Assembly: GCA_963971575.1 (NCBI GenBank)
Contig: OZ020613.1
Coordinates: 50,276,250 to 50,340,249, forward strand
Reading direction: 5' to 3'
Source: Liopterus haemorrhoidalis
Lineage: Eukaryota; Arthropoda; Insecta; Coleoptera; Dytiscidae
DNA length: 64,000 bases
The notes under the pieces were generated by a model, which worked only from the letters and a program-made list of their open reading frames with translations, was not told the origin of the DNA and searched no databases. The first letter of the stretch is position 1, and each line of letters begins with the position of its first letter. Below are positions 53,457 to 64,000 of the stretch, one piece after another. The translations under genes were made by a program, and so were the position numbers.

Positions 53457-55889
53457 TCAACAGGATTTTTTTATCTGACAAGTTTTTCGAAAATATCGAT
53501 TTTTTGTGTCGTTGAAAAATGTAATTATTTAAAAAAAAAAATTATGGTCTGCCATAAAATTAAAATTAACATAATATTTCCGACAAACGGATTACATTTG
53601 TTATTGAATAATTACGGAATGACATTCCTGAATGAGAATATATATTCACAGAAAAAATATTTTTTTTGTAGTGATATAAAATATTTTTTTCACTGTCCGT
53701 TACAAAACAGATCACAGAAATAATATTGTTCTAAAACGGAAATGTAATAAAATAAATATATAACACCCAGCAATGATGAAAAGTTAAATACGTAAGATCC
53801 ACAGATGCAAAAGTTTAATCTTAACAATTTACACATAAATGAAAGAATTGTATTAATGGTTTATCAGTCAGAGAGTTGAACTGTTAATGAGAGCGGCCCA
53901 AGGTCCTAAAGATGCGCGCGGGTGGCCAAAATATGTTAGGGGGCTCAAAATAAGTTAGGGGCCCAAAATATGTTAGGGGTCTCAAAATATTTTAAGGGGC
54001 CCAACTATAAAATCTTACCCAGGGCCAGAAAAAAGGTAATTACGGCACTGTTTATCACTATTAAGAATGTGCTATTTTATTTGTAAATATTTCACTACTA
54101 TAAATGTTTTTTGTTAATTTCAAAAAAGATATACACTACCTTAGTCATAAATACAAAAAAACCACAACAGTATTAGCGATAATTTCGCCATGCATTAAAA
54201 AAATAATTAATTTAGACAAAAACACCAAAACTGCAATATTTTTCAGAAACGAATTCTGATTCAAAAATTCCTCTTGGTTAAGAGCTATGTACATTACTTA
54301 GAATTTGTTTCAGTTTTTTTTTTCCCTTCACTGAAATCTGGTCACCCAAGCTATAGCTATAGTCCCGATAAAATTCTTAGAACGTTCCATTAAATTTAAT
54401 TAATTTACCAAACTTCCTAAAAAATTTTGCTAGATTTGCTTTGTCTTCAAGTCTTCATTAGATTAATAAGAAATATATTATATAATGCTTCATTTATTTA
54501 TATTTATCAGTATTTATAAATGGCATCATTTTTCTCAATTTCAGAAACGTATTTCTCACTATTAACAATGTGTTATTTGTTTTATAAGTATTTCATTACT
54601 AAAAATGATTTATTCCTCTTTGATACCTTAAAAATAAAAGGTTGAATCACAACGCATAATAGTATAATAGTGTAATTAACGTATAATTTTTTCATATTTT
54701 TAATTTAAAAAAAAAGGCACACTATCTTAGCCATCAATACAAACAATCCATACATTATTATCCATAATTTAGCCCGAATTAAAAAAAATAATAAATTTTG
54801 TCAAAAACACAAATACTGCAATAATTATCAAAAACGCAATCTGGTCAAAAAAAATCCTCTCGTACATTCCGGTTCATTCGGTTCACATTAATGTAAATTA
54901 CCTATAATATTTACAGATTTTTAGTTTAACCCCTTTGGGTAAAAGGGGGCGGGAAAAGATCTTTTTTAGCACATTTTTGGCTGAATTCGTGTTAAAAAAA
55001 AAACGATTTTTTAAAAACTACTTTTCGTTCCCTAATTTACTTCCAAAGGGCTTCCTTTTGTCACCACACAATAAATTTTAAAGAAATTATTGAAAAAACG
55101 TATTAAAAATACTCGTAAAGCTATTCGGGTTCCCATCAATGTTCATTATGGAGATTTTTTTCAGAATTTTAGATCAACCCCTCTGAGAGATAAAGTGGGG
55201 GACAAAAATTTCTTGTTTCAGATTGAATCGAAACTAGGAGTAGGTAAACATTCGACAAACTATGTGTTTTTTTAATTCGACTGATACCCAACAAAATACT
55301 AATTCATAGTTAGTTATAATATTTTATAAGACACTGTTTGGGCAAAATTTATGGAATATTTCTGTCTAAAACACATTTAAGAAATTCGGATTTTTTGTGA
55401 CTTCTAATTATCACTTTATGGTATATACAACCATTTGATGTCTGTTCTTTCTCTGGTACTACAGAAAAAAAAATATATTTTTAGTTAAAAAAATAAATTT
55501 TCTAAAAATTGTAATTTGAAATTTTTGACAAAGATTAAAATGAATAAATAAATAGACAAGTAATTAGTGATACTATGTTTATTAATAAGGACCTATATTT
55601 CCTGCATTCCAAATTAATAACCATAATTATAATGGTGTATTGACAAGTGAAGACACATTTCCTCTGAAGTGAGATAGTTCTTTTTTAATTTTACTTGTAT
55701 ATTAGATTTTATTTACTCTTTGTCTTGCAACCTACACAGATATTTTCACCTTTTTACCTTAATCCATTCAAATTTTAAATAGTACCGATTCGACTAGAAT
55801 ATTTTTGTACATTAGGTAATATAAAGCTTACTTCAGTCTAAAATAACAAAGATTGCGTAAGTGTCGTGAGTATATATAATATCTGACAG
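53457..55889. other. AT-rich, several decayed repeat blocks, no gene
   Basis: Three degenerate versions of the block found in the 1-kb TIR elements (CATT-GGTTCACA-TGTACATTA and the following TTTCAGATTTTTAG) occur near 54250-54330, 54830-54960 and 55120-55210. A short minisatellite is at 53931-54003. No coding frame can be supported. Confidence 0.5.
53931..54003. repeat. 18-19-bp minisatellite, four units
   Basis: GGCCCAAAATATGTTAGGG repeats four times with small changes. It is followed by CAGGGCCAGAAAAAAG and ends at a CGGCACTG, so it may be the subterminal part of a small element. Confidence 0.75.
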
Positions 55890-56262
55890 CCATATTACGT
55901 TTACAGACCCGGTATGTATCTTGACAGACCCAAACAGTGTTGCCAAGTTTCGGGTCTGTGAAGGTATATAGTGTATAGCGGGTCTGTATAAGTCGTATGA
56001 ATTACAAATATTTTATACAAGCCCGACACGCGCACCATCTTCACAGAAATTTCGTGAACTAAATTTGTATAAAAAAACATGTTCTACCGCTTTCCCAGAC
56101 CCACCTGAAATTCATTGCTAAAGATTGTTTGAGGCCTAATCCGTAATTCTAGCATAGAAAACGTTGTCAGACCCGATGCCGGGTCTGAGCTTGTCACTTT
56201 TGGTCTGGTAACGCCTGCAGAGTATAGCGAGTTGGGTCTGTATAAGCGGTGAAACAAATATA
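55890..56262 (+). mobile_element. Small (TA)n-adjacent repeat, LTR insertion site
   Basis: It contains CAGTGTTGCCAAGTTTCGGG, GTGAACTAAATTTGTATAAA and ends TATAAGCGGTGAAACAAATA, a diverged relative of the arm ends (49500-49882 and, inverted, 59640-60000). With the LTR element removed it faces the right-arm copy head to head across a TA tract. Confidence 0.65.
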
Positions 56263-56473
56263 TGTGGGCTTGTACCTGGAACGCCACTGAAGTTCCCGAA
56301 AAACTCCCCCCAGCTGACCGATACACAGGAGGAGGAAGTCGTGAGTCGGCCGCCGCAACGCACAGATGTGTGCAATGCCTTATTTGAACACTTTAGTACA
56401 TGTAATAATTAAATTAATGAATATACTTGATTTTTCTAATTTCACTCGCTTCGTTTCAACCCTCATCCCCACA
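56263..56473 (+). repeat. 5' LTR, 211 bp
   Basis: Starts TGTGGGCTTG and ends ATCCCCACA. By eye it matches the 3' LTR at every base. Confidence 0.95.
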
Positions 56474-56478
56474 GAAAT

Positions 56479-56496
56479 TGGTGTCAGAAGTGGGAT
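56479..56496 (+). promoter_or_regulatory. Primer-binding site, tRNA-Leu type
   Basis: TGGTGTCAGAAGTGGGAT lies 5 nt after the 5' LTR. It is complementary to the 3' end (CCA included) of tRNA-Leu(CAA) as I remember that sequence. It primes minus-strand synthesis in LTR elements. Confidence 0.85.
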
Positions 56497-57172
56497 TACC
56501 ACTAAAAAGGGATTGAGTGATGAAACGGTGATTGGGGAAATGTGAAAAATAAAGTATTAAGAAGTGTAAAGTGTTAAAAAGTGTGAAGTGTACAGTGTTA
56601 AGTTGTGAAAAGTCGTGTTTTTGTGTAACTGAGTGTTAACGAAAACAGTGTGTGAGTCACACAAGTGATCAACTGAGTGTTGAACTGTTAAATAATATCC
56701 AAATGAAAATAACTGAAAATTAGTGAGAACTGAGTGTAGAGAAAACAGAGAAACATTAAAAATTAAGTTAGATAAAGCCGTGTGTGAGTCACATGAGTAA
56801 ACAATTGAGTGTTTTACTGAATTTAACTTTATTTTAAAAGAAAGTAAGACGGAAAACATAGTGTTAAAGAAACAGACAGACAAAAAACAGTATTAAAGGA
56901 TACGAGATCCATTAAAACTGTAAATTCAAAGTGTTAATATCAACGTATTTTTGGACGGAATTCTCAAAAATCATTGATTGTAACAACGGTTGCGTAGTAA
57001 GAAATGTGAACTTCTTATCTCAAACCAATGCATTTCGTAAACAAGTGCGACCATTGTCTATCGTTCTAAAGCACAGAATAGACAGCGCGTAAATTTATTT
57101 CTGACCACTTTATAAAGACTAATATAGACAGTTTTGTTAAAATTATTTCGGTAATTAAAAAATTGTGTCAAA

Positions 57173-59536
57173 ATGAATGATTCGGAAAATAAAAGTCCTA
57201 CACCTTCAAACTACAACGACTTGGATGAACGCGAACGCTTTTTATGGGAACGTGAAAGGCAGTTGATGGCCAAGGAAAGAGAAATTCTAGAACAGGAATT
57301 AAAGTTGGTACAACGAAAACTGTCCGAAGCGTCAATGAGTCAGCCAGCGGTGAATGTAAATTTTCGACCTAAAGATGTTATAGATCTAATACCCGAATTC
57401 AACCCTGGAAAATCAAGTTCACTTCCAGTAACGACTTGGATTAAGAAAATAAATAAAATAGCTGAAGTTTACAAATGGACCGAAGATGTTACGCTCCTAC
57501 AAGCTGTTCCTAAATTAAAAGGTGCTGCACGTACCTGGTACGACGGTTTTGGTTTAGAATTAAACAAGTGGGAAGATCTACGTGGAGAACTAGAGCAAGC
57601 TTTCCCAACTACGTACGATGAAGCCGACGTTCATCAGGAACTGATGAGAAGAAAGAAAAAGAAGGATGAATCATACGAAGACTATTTTTATGATATGTTG
57701 CTGATAGGGAGAAAAGGTGAAATCAAAGATAATTCGATGATAAAGTATATAATTACAGGATTGGACGACAAAGAATTAGTTAGATCTTTATCACTGATTC
57801 ACTACGAAAAGCCACAAGAGTTATTGACAAGAATTAAACTTTTTGAAGACACAATGGTTCAGCAAAGGCAAAGAAAAGAATTAACATCGGAAAGTTTCAG
57901 GAACAAAGAACCTAATCCGGCAGGTAAGAACCAAAAATGTTTTAACTGCGGTCTAAGAGGGCATGTAGCTAGCAATTGTGCAAATAAGGCAAAAGGTGTT
58001 AAATGCTTCAATTGTAACACTTTTGGCCATAAGGCTAATGAATGCAAAAAAGATAAACCTAAAACTTCGGTGTCCGAACACGCCAAAGCACTATTTTCAA
58101 GACGAGGCAGAGAAAAGATGACTAAGTCTATTAAAATTGTAGACAATGATGTTGATTGTCTTATAGACACGGGAAGTGATTTAAACTTAATGGACCTAGA
58201 GATCTATGCGTTATTGGGAGCACCAAATTTTGAAGCTGATAATACGAAAATATATGGCTTGGGAAATCAATCGATAAATACGCTTGGAAAATTCAAAACG
58301 ACAGTAACGCTAGATGGACAACAATTTGAAACCATATTTCACATTGTACCACAAGGTAGTATGCCAGTCAAAACCTTACTAGGGCACGAATTGTTAGATC
58401 AGGCAGATCTACAGATTAACCAAAACGGCTGTAATTTTAAAAAACTAGAGGCCAAAAAAGAAGAAATAGTCGAAGCAATAGAAGCGAAGCATGAAAATAA
58501 AGATCAGGAAATAACAGAGATCATGATGATCAATATAACAGAAGAAGATGAAACTTTGGCAAAAGAAGAAAAGATAGAAGTGCCACAAGAAATTTACGAA
58601 ATTATGAAGAATTATGAACTTGAACCTATAAAAACTGCAGGTACAGATGAAGTTTTAAATTGTTTAAACAAACAACAAGCGGTTTTCGGCAACCCAGAGC
58701 GAATTATTAGTGATCGCGGTACAGCTTTCACATCTAAAGAATTTGAAGATTATTGCGAACAAGAGAAAATTTGCCATTTAACCACCACAACGGGTGTACC
58801 ACGAGGAAATGGTCAGGTTGAGAGAATCCACCGTATAATCATTTCAGTATTGAGCAAACTCTCACTAGAAAATCCCGAAAAATGGTATCAACATCTAACC
58901 GACGTGCAAAAGACTTTGAACAGTACCTTTCAAAGAAGTGTAAGATTTACACCGTTTGAAGTAATGTTTGGCAAGAGGATGAGAACAGGGAAAGAGGTAG
59001 AGATTCAACAGATGATAGAGGCGGAAAGACTTGAAGAGTTTACGGAAGAAAGAGAGAATTTAAGAAAAGAAGCTAAAACGAACATTCTAAAAATACAGGA
59101 AGAAAATAAGAAAAGCTATGACAAGAAACGCAAGAAAGCAAGGACATATAGAGAAGGAGATAAAGTCGCTGTAAAAAGAACGCAATTTGGCAGTGGCCTG
59201 AAACTGAAACCAAAGTTCTTAGGCCCCTACGAAGTCATACGTGTGAAGAAGAAAGACCGTTACGATGTACAAAAGATCGATGGCGAAGGTCCAAACTTCA
59301 CAAACGCCAGCGCAGATCATATGAAGCCGTGGGCGGAAGATGACCCACTGGACGATTTTGTTAGTTTGTTACAGGTTGACGAGGGCGAACAACCAACCAG
59401 GATGGCCGAGCTGTGGGCTTGTACCTGGAACGCCACTGAAGTTCCCGAAAAACTCCCCCCAGCTGACCGATACACAGGAGGAGGAAGTCGTGAGTCGGCC
59501 GCCGCAACGCACAGATGTGTGCAATGCCTTATTTGA
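57173..59536 (+). CDS. Fused gag-protease-integrase C-terminus, in-frame RT deletion
   Basis: The ATG at 57173 opens a 787-codon frame with no break. Residues 1-60 are a charged coiled-coil-like stretch. The capsid-like part follows with TWIKKINKIAEVYKW and WYDGFGLELNKWEDLRGELE. Two CCHC knuckles begin near residues 256 and 278 (CFNCGLRGHVASNC and CFNCNTFGHKANEC). The protease motif LIDTGSDLNLMD has its Asp near 332. After a linker (about 430-485) the frame moves straight into integrase: second Asp in ISDRGTAFTS (residue 514) and Glu in GNGQVERIHR (550), a D-35-E spacing, then TPFEVMFGKRM and a C-terminal domain with KFLGPYEV. First integrase Asp, HHCC finger, RT and RNase H are absent. The last 41 codons lie inside the 3' LTR. 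Confidence 0.93.
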   Translation: MNDSENKSPTPSNYNDLDERERFLWERERQLMAKEREILEQELKLVQRKLSEASMSQPAVNVNFRPKDVIDLIPEFNPGKSSSLPVTTWIKKINKIAEVYKWTEDVTLLQAVPKLKGAARTWYDGFGLELNKWEDLRGELEQAFPTTYDEADVHQELMRRKKKKDESYEDYFYDMLLIGRKGEIKDNSMIKYIITGLDDKELVRSLSLIHYEKPQELLTRIKLFEDTMVQQRQRKELTSESFRNKEPNPAGKNQKCFNCGLRGHVASNCANKAKGVKCFNCNTFGHKANECKKDKPKTSVSEHAKALFSRRGREKMTKSIKIVDNDVDCLIDTGSDLNLMDLEIYALLGAPNFEADNTKIYGLGNQSINTLGKFKTTVTLDGQQFETIFHIVPQGSMPVKTLLGHELLDQADLQINQNGCNFKKLEAKKEEIVEAIEAKHENKDQEITEIMMINITEEDETLAKEEKIEVPQEIYEIMKNYELEPIKTAGTDEVLNCLNKQQAVFGNPERIISDRGTAFTSKEFEDYCEQEKICHLTTTTGVPRGNGQVERIHRIIISVLSKLSLENPEKWYQHLTDVQKTLNSTFQRSVRFTPFEVMFGKRMRTGKEVEIQQMIEAERLEEFTEERENLRKEAKTNILKIQEENKKSYDKKRKKARTYREGDKVAVKRTQFGSGLKLKPKFLGPYEVIRVKKKDRYDVQKIDGEGPNFTNASADHMKPWAEDDPLDDFVSLLQVDEGEQPTRMAELWACTWNATEVPEKLPPADRYTGGGSRESAAATHRCVQCLI

Positions 59537-59622
59537 ACACTTTAGTACATGTAATAATTAAATTAATGAATATACTTGATTTTTCTAATTTCACTCGCTT
59601 CGTTTCAACCCTCATCCCCACA
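59412..59622 (+). repeat. 3' LTR, 211 bp
   Basis: Direct repeat of the 5' LTR, ending CCCACA at 59622, followed by TATA and the TA tract of the right arm. Confidence 0.95.
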
Positions 59623-62600
59623 TATATATATATATATATTTGTTTTACCGCTTATGCAAGCCAATTCTATATATTCAATGGACGGTGTCAAACCAAAATT
59701 GACGTTTTCAGACCAGGGGAATGGTCTGAAAACGTTTTTCATGTTTTTTGGAGCTCTTGCACCCTGATTATATTGCAGCGATGACAGAGAAATTTTCAAA
59801 AATGGTCTGAATACGAGGGTAGATCGTATATTTTTATACAAATTTAGTTCACTGATTTGTCGTGAAGAGTGCGCACCAGTAGTTTTTGTATATAACTTTT
59901 TATACAAAAAATGTACGATTCCGACTTTGTCAGACCAGCACAATTCAGTCGACGTTGTCAAGCCTTAAATCTGGCAACAATGTACAATGGATTAGATAAA
60001 CATTCCAGTCATGATAATTTTAATTCATTGTAAGAACTTAAATATTTTCTTTCAATTTGTCTTACAGAAAAACTTTTAACTCAAATTTAATTTTGGCAGA
60101 CTCGTAGAAAACAATGCATATAACCGATTTGTATCAAATTTGTTCAAATTAAAATTTTGGTATTTGCGCCATGAAATTCTTCTTTTTTTTTCAATTTAGA
60201 AATAATTACATTTTTATAGTTTATAGATTTTTTAAAGCGTGCTGAATGTTACTGCTTCAAATGAGTCGTTAAATTTATTTAATATTTTTATTAGAATCCC
60301 AAATAAATGTACATTTTAATAAGTTTGAACTTTGTTCATATATTTCACAGAAAATTATTCTAATACGGACATCAATGTCCATAATTTATTCTTAATTCCA
60401 AAGAAGAACACAAAAGCTTTCAAATTACAAATAACTCGTTGAAGCAATTACTTTTCTTAGTTGTAAAAAATAAAAATAATTGTAAAACAAAAGTTCCCAT
60501 TTCATTTTAGAGTATTGAACATTTATGTGTACGTTTAAGAGCGTAATGTACCTGGGTTACGCGCAACGGAAACGTGCATTTGGAAAGGCCAAAGAATTTG
60601 AACCAAATGTTGTCGGATCAATTTGATTTTTTTTTTAATTTGAAGATAAAGATTGGCTCCGTTGGATTTAAGAGTTAAAATTTGGTTTTATTTTTAATTT
60701 TCAGATTTACAATGTCCTAAAGTTTGTCTAACTGCACATCACTGTTACTCCGTAAATCAATAACAATTGCAAATTCCATAGCTAGAATCCTATAGATTGT
60801 ACTTTTATCTTTAAAATGAGCCCTTATTTATGAAAATAAATTAATATTTAGCACTAATTTTTTGGCCCACACCGAAACTCTATTTTATTTTAGACTTTCC
60901 GTGGTAGAATACAAATTCATATTGACGCAAAAAATGGTCCCAAAAATTAAGTTAAATAATTATGGCCGGCTTCTGAAAGCTTAGTTAACTATAACCAAAT
61001 GGTCAGAACATGGTTGCTATCTATCTATCTATCTATCTTCTATCTATATATATAAAATGAAATGTCCTGACTGACTGACTGACTGACTCATTCACTCATC
61101 ACCGCCCAGCTTAAACCCCTGGGTCTAGAAACTTGAAATTTGGAGAGTATATTCCCTCTATGACATATGCACCCACTAAGAAGGGATTTTTCGAAATTTA
61201 ACTCCCAAGGGGCGAAAAGGGGTGAAATGTGATTTCACGGATTCCTTAATATCTCTTATGGCTGATGGGATATCGACTTAGTTTTTGATTATAAAGATTA
61301 CCCATGGAAATGCCGAAAAACTTATTTCGGGATTTTCTCCTAATAAACCCCTAAAGGGGTGAATCTACAATTGGGATGAATTATACATCCCGTCGTATTT
61401 CCTGTGTTGAGTTACAAAATTTATTTTTGGCACATAAGTATCTTTTTAAAATATCTCGAAAAGGTATTGACAGTTTTTAAAAATTTCATCCCTAAAGGGT
61501 GAAGAGGGGTGAACTGTGAATTCAAGGATTCCTTAATATCTCTTAGGACCAATATGATACATACTTGGTTTTTGCTTACAAAGATTACTCATACAAATGC
61601 TGAAAAACTTATTTCACGATTTTGTCCTAATCAACCCTTAAAAGGCTGAATCTACAAACGGGGTGAATTATAACATCCCGTCGTATTTCCTGTGTTTGTT
61701 GTGTTATAAGATTTCATTTTGGCACGTAAGTGTATTTTTATAATGTCTCGAAATGCTATTGACAGTTTTTTATAATTGCATCCTTTAAGGGTAAAAAGGA
61801 TATCTTAGGACCAATGAGATATCGACTTGATGTTTACTTACAAAGATTACTCTTACATATGCCGAAATACTTATTTCAGGATTTTGTCCTAATCAATCCC
61901 TAAAGGGATGAATCTACTATTGGGGTCAATTATACATCCCGTCGTATTTCCTGTGTTTGTTGAGTTATAAAATTACGTTTTGGCACATAAGTGTCTTTTT
62001 AAAATATCTATAAAAAGAAAAAATGTTGAGAACCACCGGTCTACAATGAGGGTCAGAGACGTAGCGGGGGGGATTATTGGGGAGAAACTTCTTCACACAT
62101 ATTATTATTATTACATTAATGATTATTAACATAATTTTTGGTGATAAAAAAAAAACTATTATTTCTACAAAATTAACTGTAAAATCAGAATTGGTAATAA
62201 ATATTAATCACTTATCACATACAAGGGCTTATTTTAAAGATAAAATTACAATATAGAGTGGTCAAGTGTTAACATTTGTAATTTTTATTCATTTACTGAG
62301 TAACAGTCATGTGAAATTGAAAAAAGTTTAGCACTGTAAAATTTAAAATTAAAAATAAATCACAATACAAATTTAAACTTATTAAAATATTTAATTTATT
62401 TACTTTATTTTTTATTAAAATTTATTTACTTATTTACTTATTAAAAGTTTTATATTTTCTTTCATATCTTGAAATTTAAAAAAAAAATCAAATTGATTCG
62501 AATATATTTAGTCTATATTTTATGATTCCCAAAAATACAGGTTGATTTATAAATTTAACACTTTTCCCTCTCCCTGTAAGCTACTTCGACTTTGGTCACT

Positions 62601-64000
62601 CCCCCAATGACGTAATAAGACTTCTCGCCACCGCACCCCGCGTGCAACGATTGGCTTTGGAGGTGGCTACATTCGCCTCTTAACTTAAAATTTTAAGATG
62701 CCATATAATAGGCTCGAAACCTGGTTTCACTCTGTCATCACATTAAATTACGAGAAAATATATATAGCTCTTGTTTTTTGAATGTCAGATAAATAAACCC
62801 ATAGAAAAAAAGCATATCAGACAGACAGAGACTTTTTTTTGTGAATTTCGTCTTACATTCACTTGGAACATGTAGAAACGAAAAATGGGTACCAAGAAAA
62901 AATTATGTGAAGTGTGTATTTTCACACGTTTCAGGGTTTCGCAGGTATTTAGTGAATGATGATTATTTGGGAAGCCAAAACAAATTTTATGTTAAAATAT
63001 TTTTTTATTAATTTTCATTCGAATGCCTAATATCATTATTTGAGTTTCTAAATATTTGCAATTTTTTTTTTATATAGCAAAGTTCGTTAATATTTTGAAA
63101 ATTGCGCCTACGGCTTCCATTGGTTGTTTAAGTCATAAACTTCGCCCCTCTGATTTCGTATACATTCAAACATAGAATTAAATTATAATTTCAACACTTC
63201 CCACTGGTTATTAAATTTACGCTTTTAAAAATTAAATGCAACATTTGCCAAAATATAACTAGAATTTTGACAAAATAATTTAAACAATAAAAATAAAAAA
63301 AAAAACAGATAAATAAAAATTGACGGGAGTTGAACAGTAGTTTGCAACTTACGAAGCGAACGTTACCACTAAACTACGAACATCCACTCCTTTACTGTGT
63401 TAAATAGCGGATTAAATATTTTACATATTTTAGTTAAAAACACAAAAAATGCGTTATTTTCCGAAAACATAATCTGATCAAAAATTCCTATTCTACAATT
63501 CCGGTTCACATCAATGTTCATTATTTAGAATTTTTTCAGATTTTTTATTTAAACCATCTGGGCTACAGGGTGTAGGACAAAATTTTGCACGCAAAATTCT
63601 CGCAAAAATAAAATTTTAATCGTCAATTCATGTACCAAGGGCTTTCATTTGATACCATACACAGATTTGTAAAAAAAATATATATATTTTTTTTGATTAG
63701 CATATATTTGTTTATATTTTTAGGGGAATATGTTTTTTAGATGTTATAGTATTTTTCCTATGTGCGGGTCAAAGAGTTGTATAAGAATGTCAAATTTCAA
63801 CTCTCTAGTTTTAGCCGTTTGGCTACAATTTTTACCGAACAGACAGACAGACAGACGACAAAATGACGGTATAAGGATTTTTTGGTCATACCTACAAAAC
63901 CATAAAAAAGAACAGATTTAACTTCTAATTTTATTTATATATGTAAATTTACCACAACTTTGTAAATTTCACTTAGAAGATATAAGGTTGTTAAATGATG
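59623..64000 (-). repeat. Large inverted repeat, right arm (runs off the window)
   Basis: Reverse complement of 45522-49899 with no length change. It begins in the TA tract at the LTR element's right flank and is still matching at the last base of the window. Contents mirror the left arm: the small repeat at 59640-60000, a tandem array at about 61120-62010 and copy D of the 1-kb TIR element. Confidence 0.95.
62905..63909 (+). mobile_element. 1-kb TIR element, copy D (right arm)
   Basis: Mirror of copy C: hairpin start from 62905, the CATAATCTGATCAAAAATTC block, CTACAGGGTGTAGGACAAA, a short (GACA)n and the end CTACAAAACCATAAAAA. Its antisense tRNA-like segment is at 63321-63389. Confidence 0.85.

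Larger units (their letters stand above)
56263..59622 (+). mobile_element. Compact Gypsy-type LTR retrotransposon, RT deleted
   Basis: Two 211-bp LTRs (TGTGGG...CCCACA) appear identical and are flanked by TATA, a 4-bp duplication though inside a TA tract. A primer site, a 0.68-kb leader and a single 787-codon frame lie between. At 3.36 kb it is short for Gypsy because reverse transcriptase, RNase H and the N-terminal part of integrase are missing. Identical LTRs imply recent insertion, so the proteins needed probably came from a complete relative elsewhere. Confidence 0.92.

Overview
This is an AT-rich eukaryotic window that reads as an insect genome. Its mix of elements (piggyBac, Harbinger with a MADF partner, TTF-type hAT, pogo, Polinton-like and YqaJ remnants, RNase H-bearing LINEs) is what I would expect of a hemipteran, possibly aphid-like. 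That lineage call is inference. I see no convincing ordinary single-copy host gene, no CRISPR array and no prokaryotic operon. Almost everything recognisable is a transposable element, often nested, and several insertions can be dated relative to each other from target-site duplications (TSDs).

Layout. 0-0.8 kb: a short acidic ORF, probably piggyBac-like. 0.77-4.47 kb: a Harbinger element with definable ends (TSD TAA), carrying a MADF gene and a transposase gene tail to tail. 4.5-10.6 kb: remnants of a LINE 3' tail, a Polinton-like DNA polymerase, a zeste-type Myb exon, a piggyBac transposase, a SWIM/YqaJ protein and a pogo-like transposase. 11.0-14.65 kb: a hAT transposase split by a 5'-truncated LINE (14-bp TSD). 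15.56-22.14 kb: a near full-length LINE of the I/R1 type, itself split by a 1.06-kb TIR element. 22.4-27 kb: piggyBac and ISL2EU-like remnants and a GC-richer block, possibly a solo LTR, holding a hAT-like MITE with a perfect 8-bp TSD.

27.1-35.9 kb: a transposase-like gene of a family I cannot name, interrupted in its C-terminal codons by a complete, GC-richer LINE (29631-35756, minus strand) with two intact ORFs and a perfect 14-bp TSD. This LINE is the element most likely to be active. 36.8-43.1 kb: a BESS exon, a decayed CR1/Jockey-type LINE, a piggyBac N-terminus, a second copy of the 1-kb TIR element and a Tc1/mariner-superfamily transposase with DD82E spacing (Sailor type).

45.5-64.0 kb: a very large inverted repeat. 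The left arm (45522-49899) and right arm (59623-64000) are co-linear reverse complements with no length difference and run off the window edge. The spacer holds a hAT element with a nested MITE, a 433-bp TIR element, degenerate AT-rich repeats, and a compact Gypsy-type LTR element (56263-59622). That element has identical 211-bp LTRs, a tRNA-Leu-type primer site and one open frame that lacks reverse transcriptase, RNase H and the first part of integrase.

The least expected signal is the 1-kb TIR family. Its copies share their flanks, but each carries a different antisense tRNA-like segment at the same internal position.
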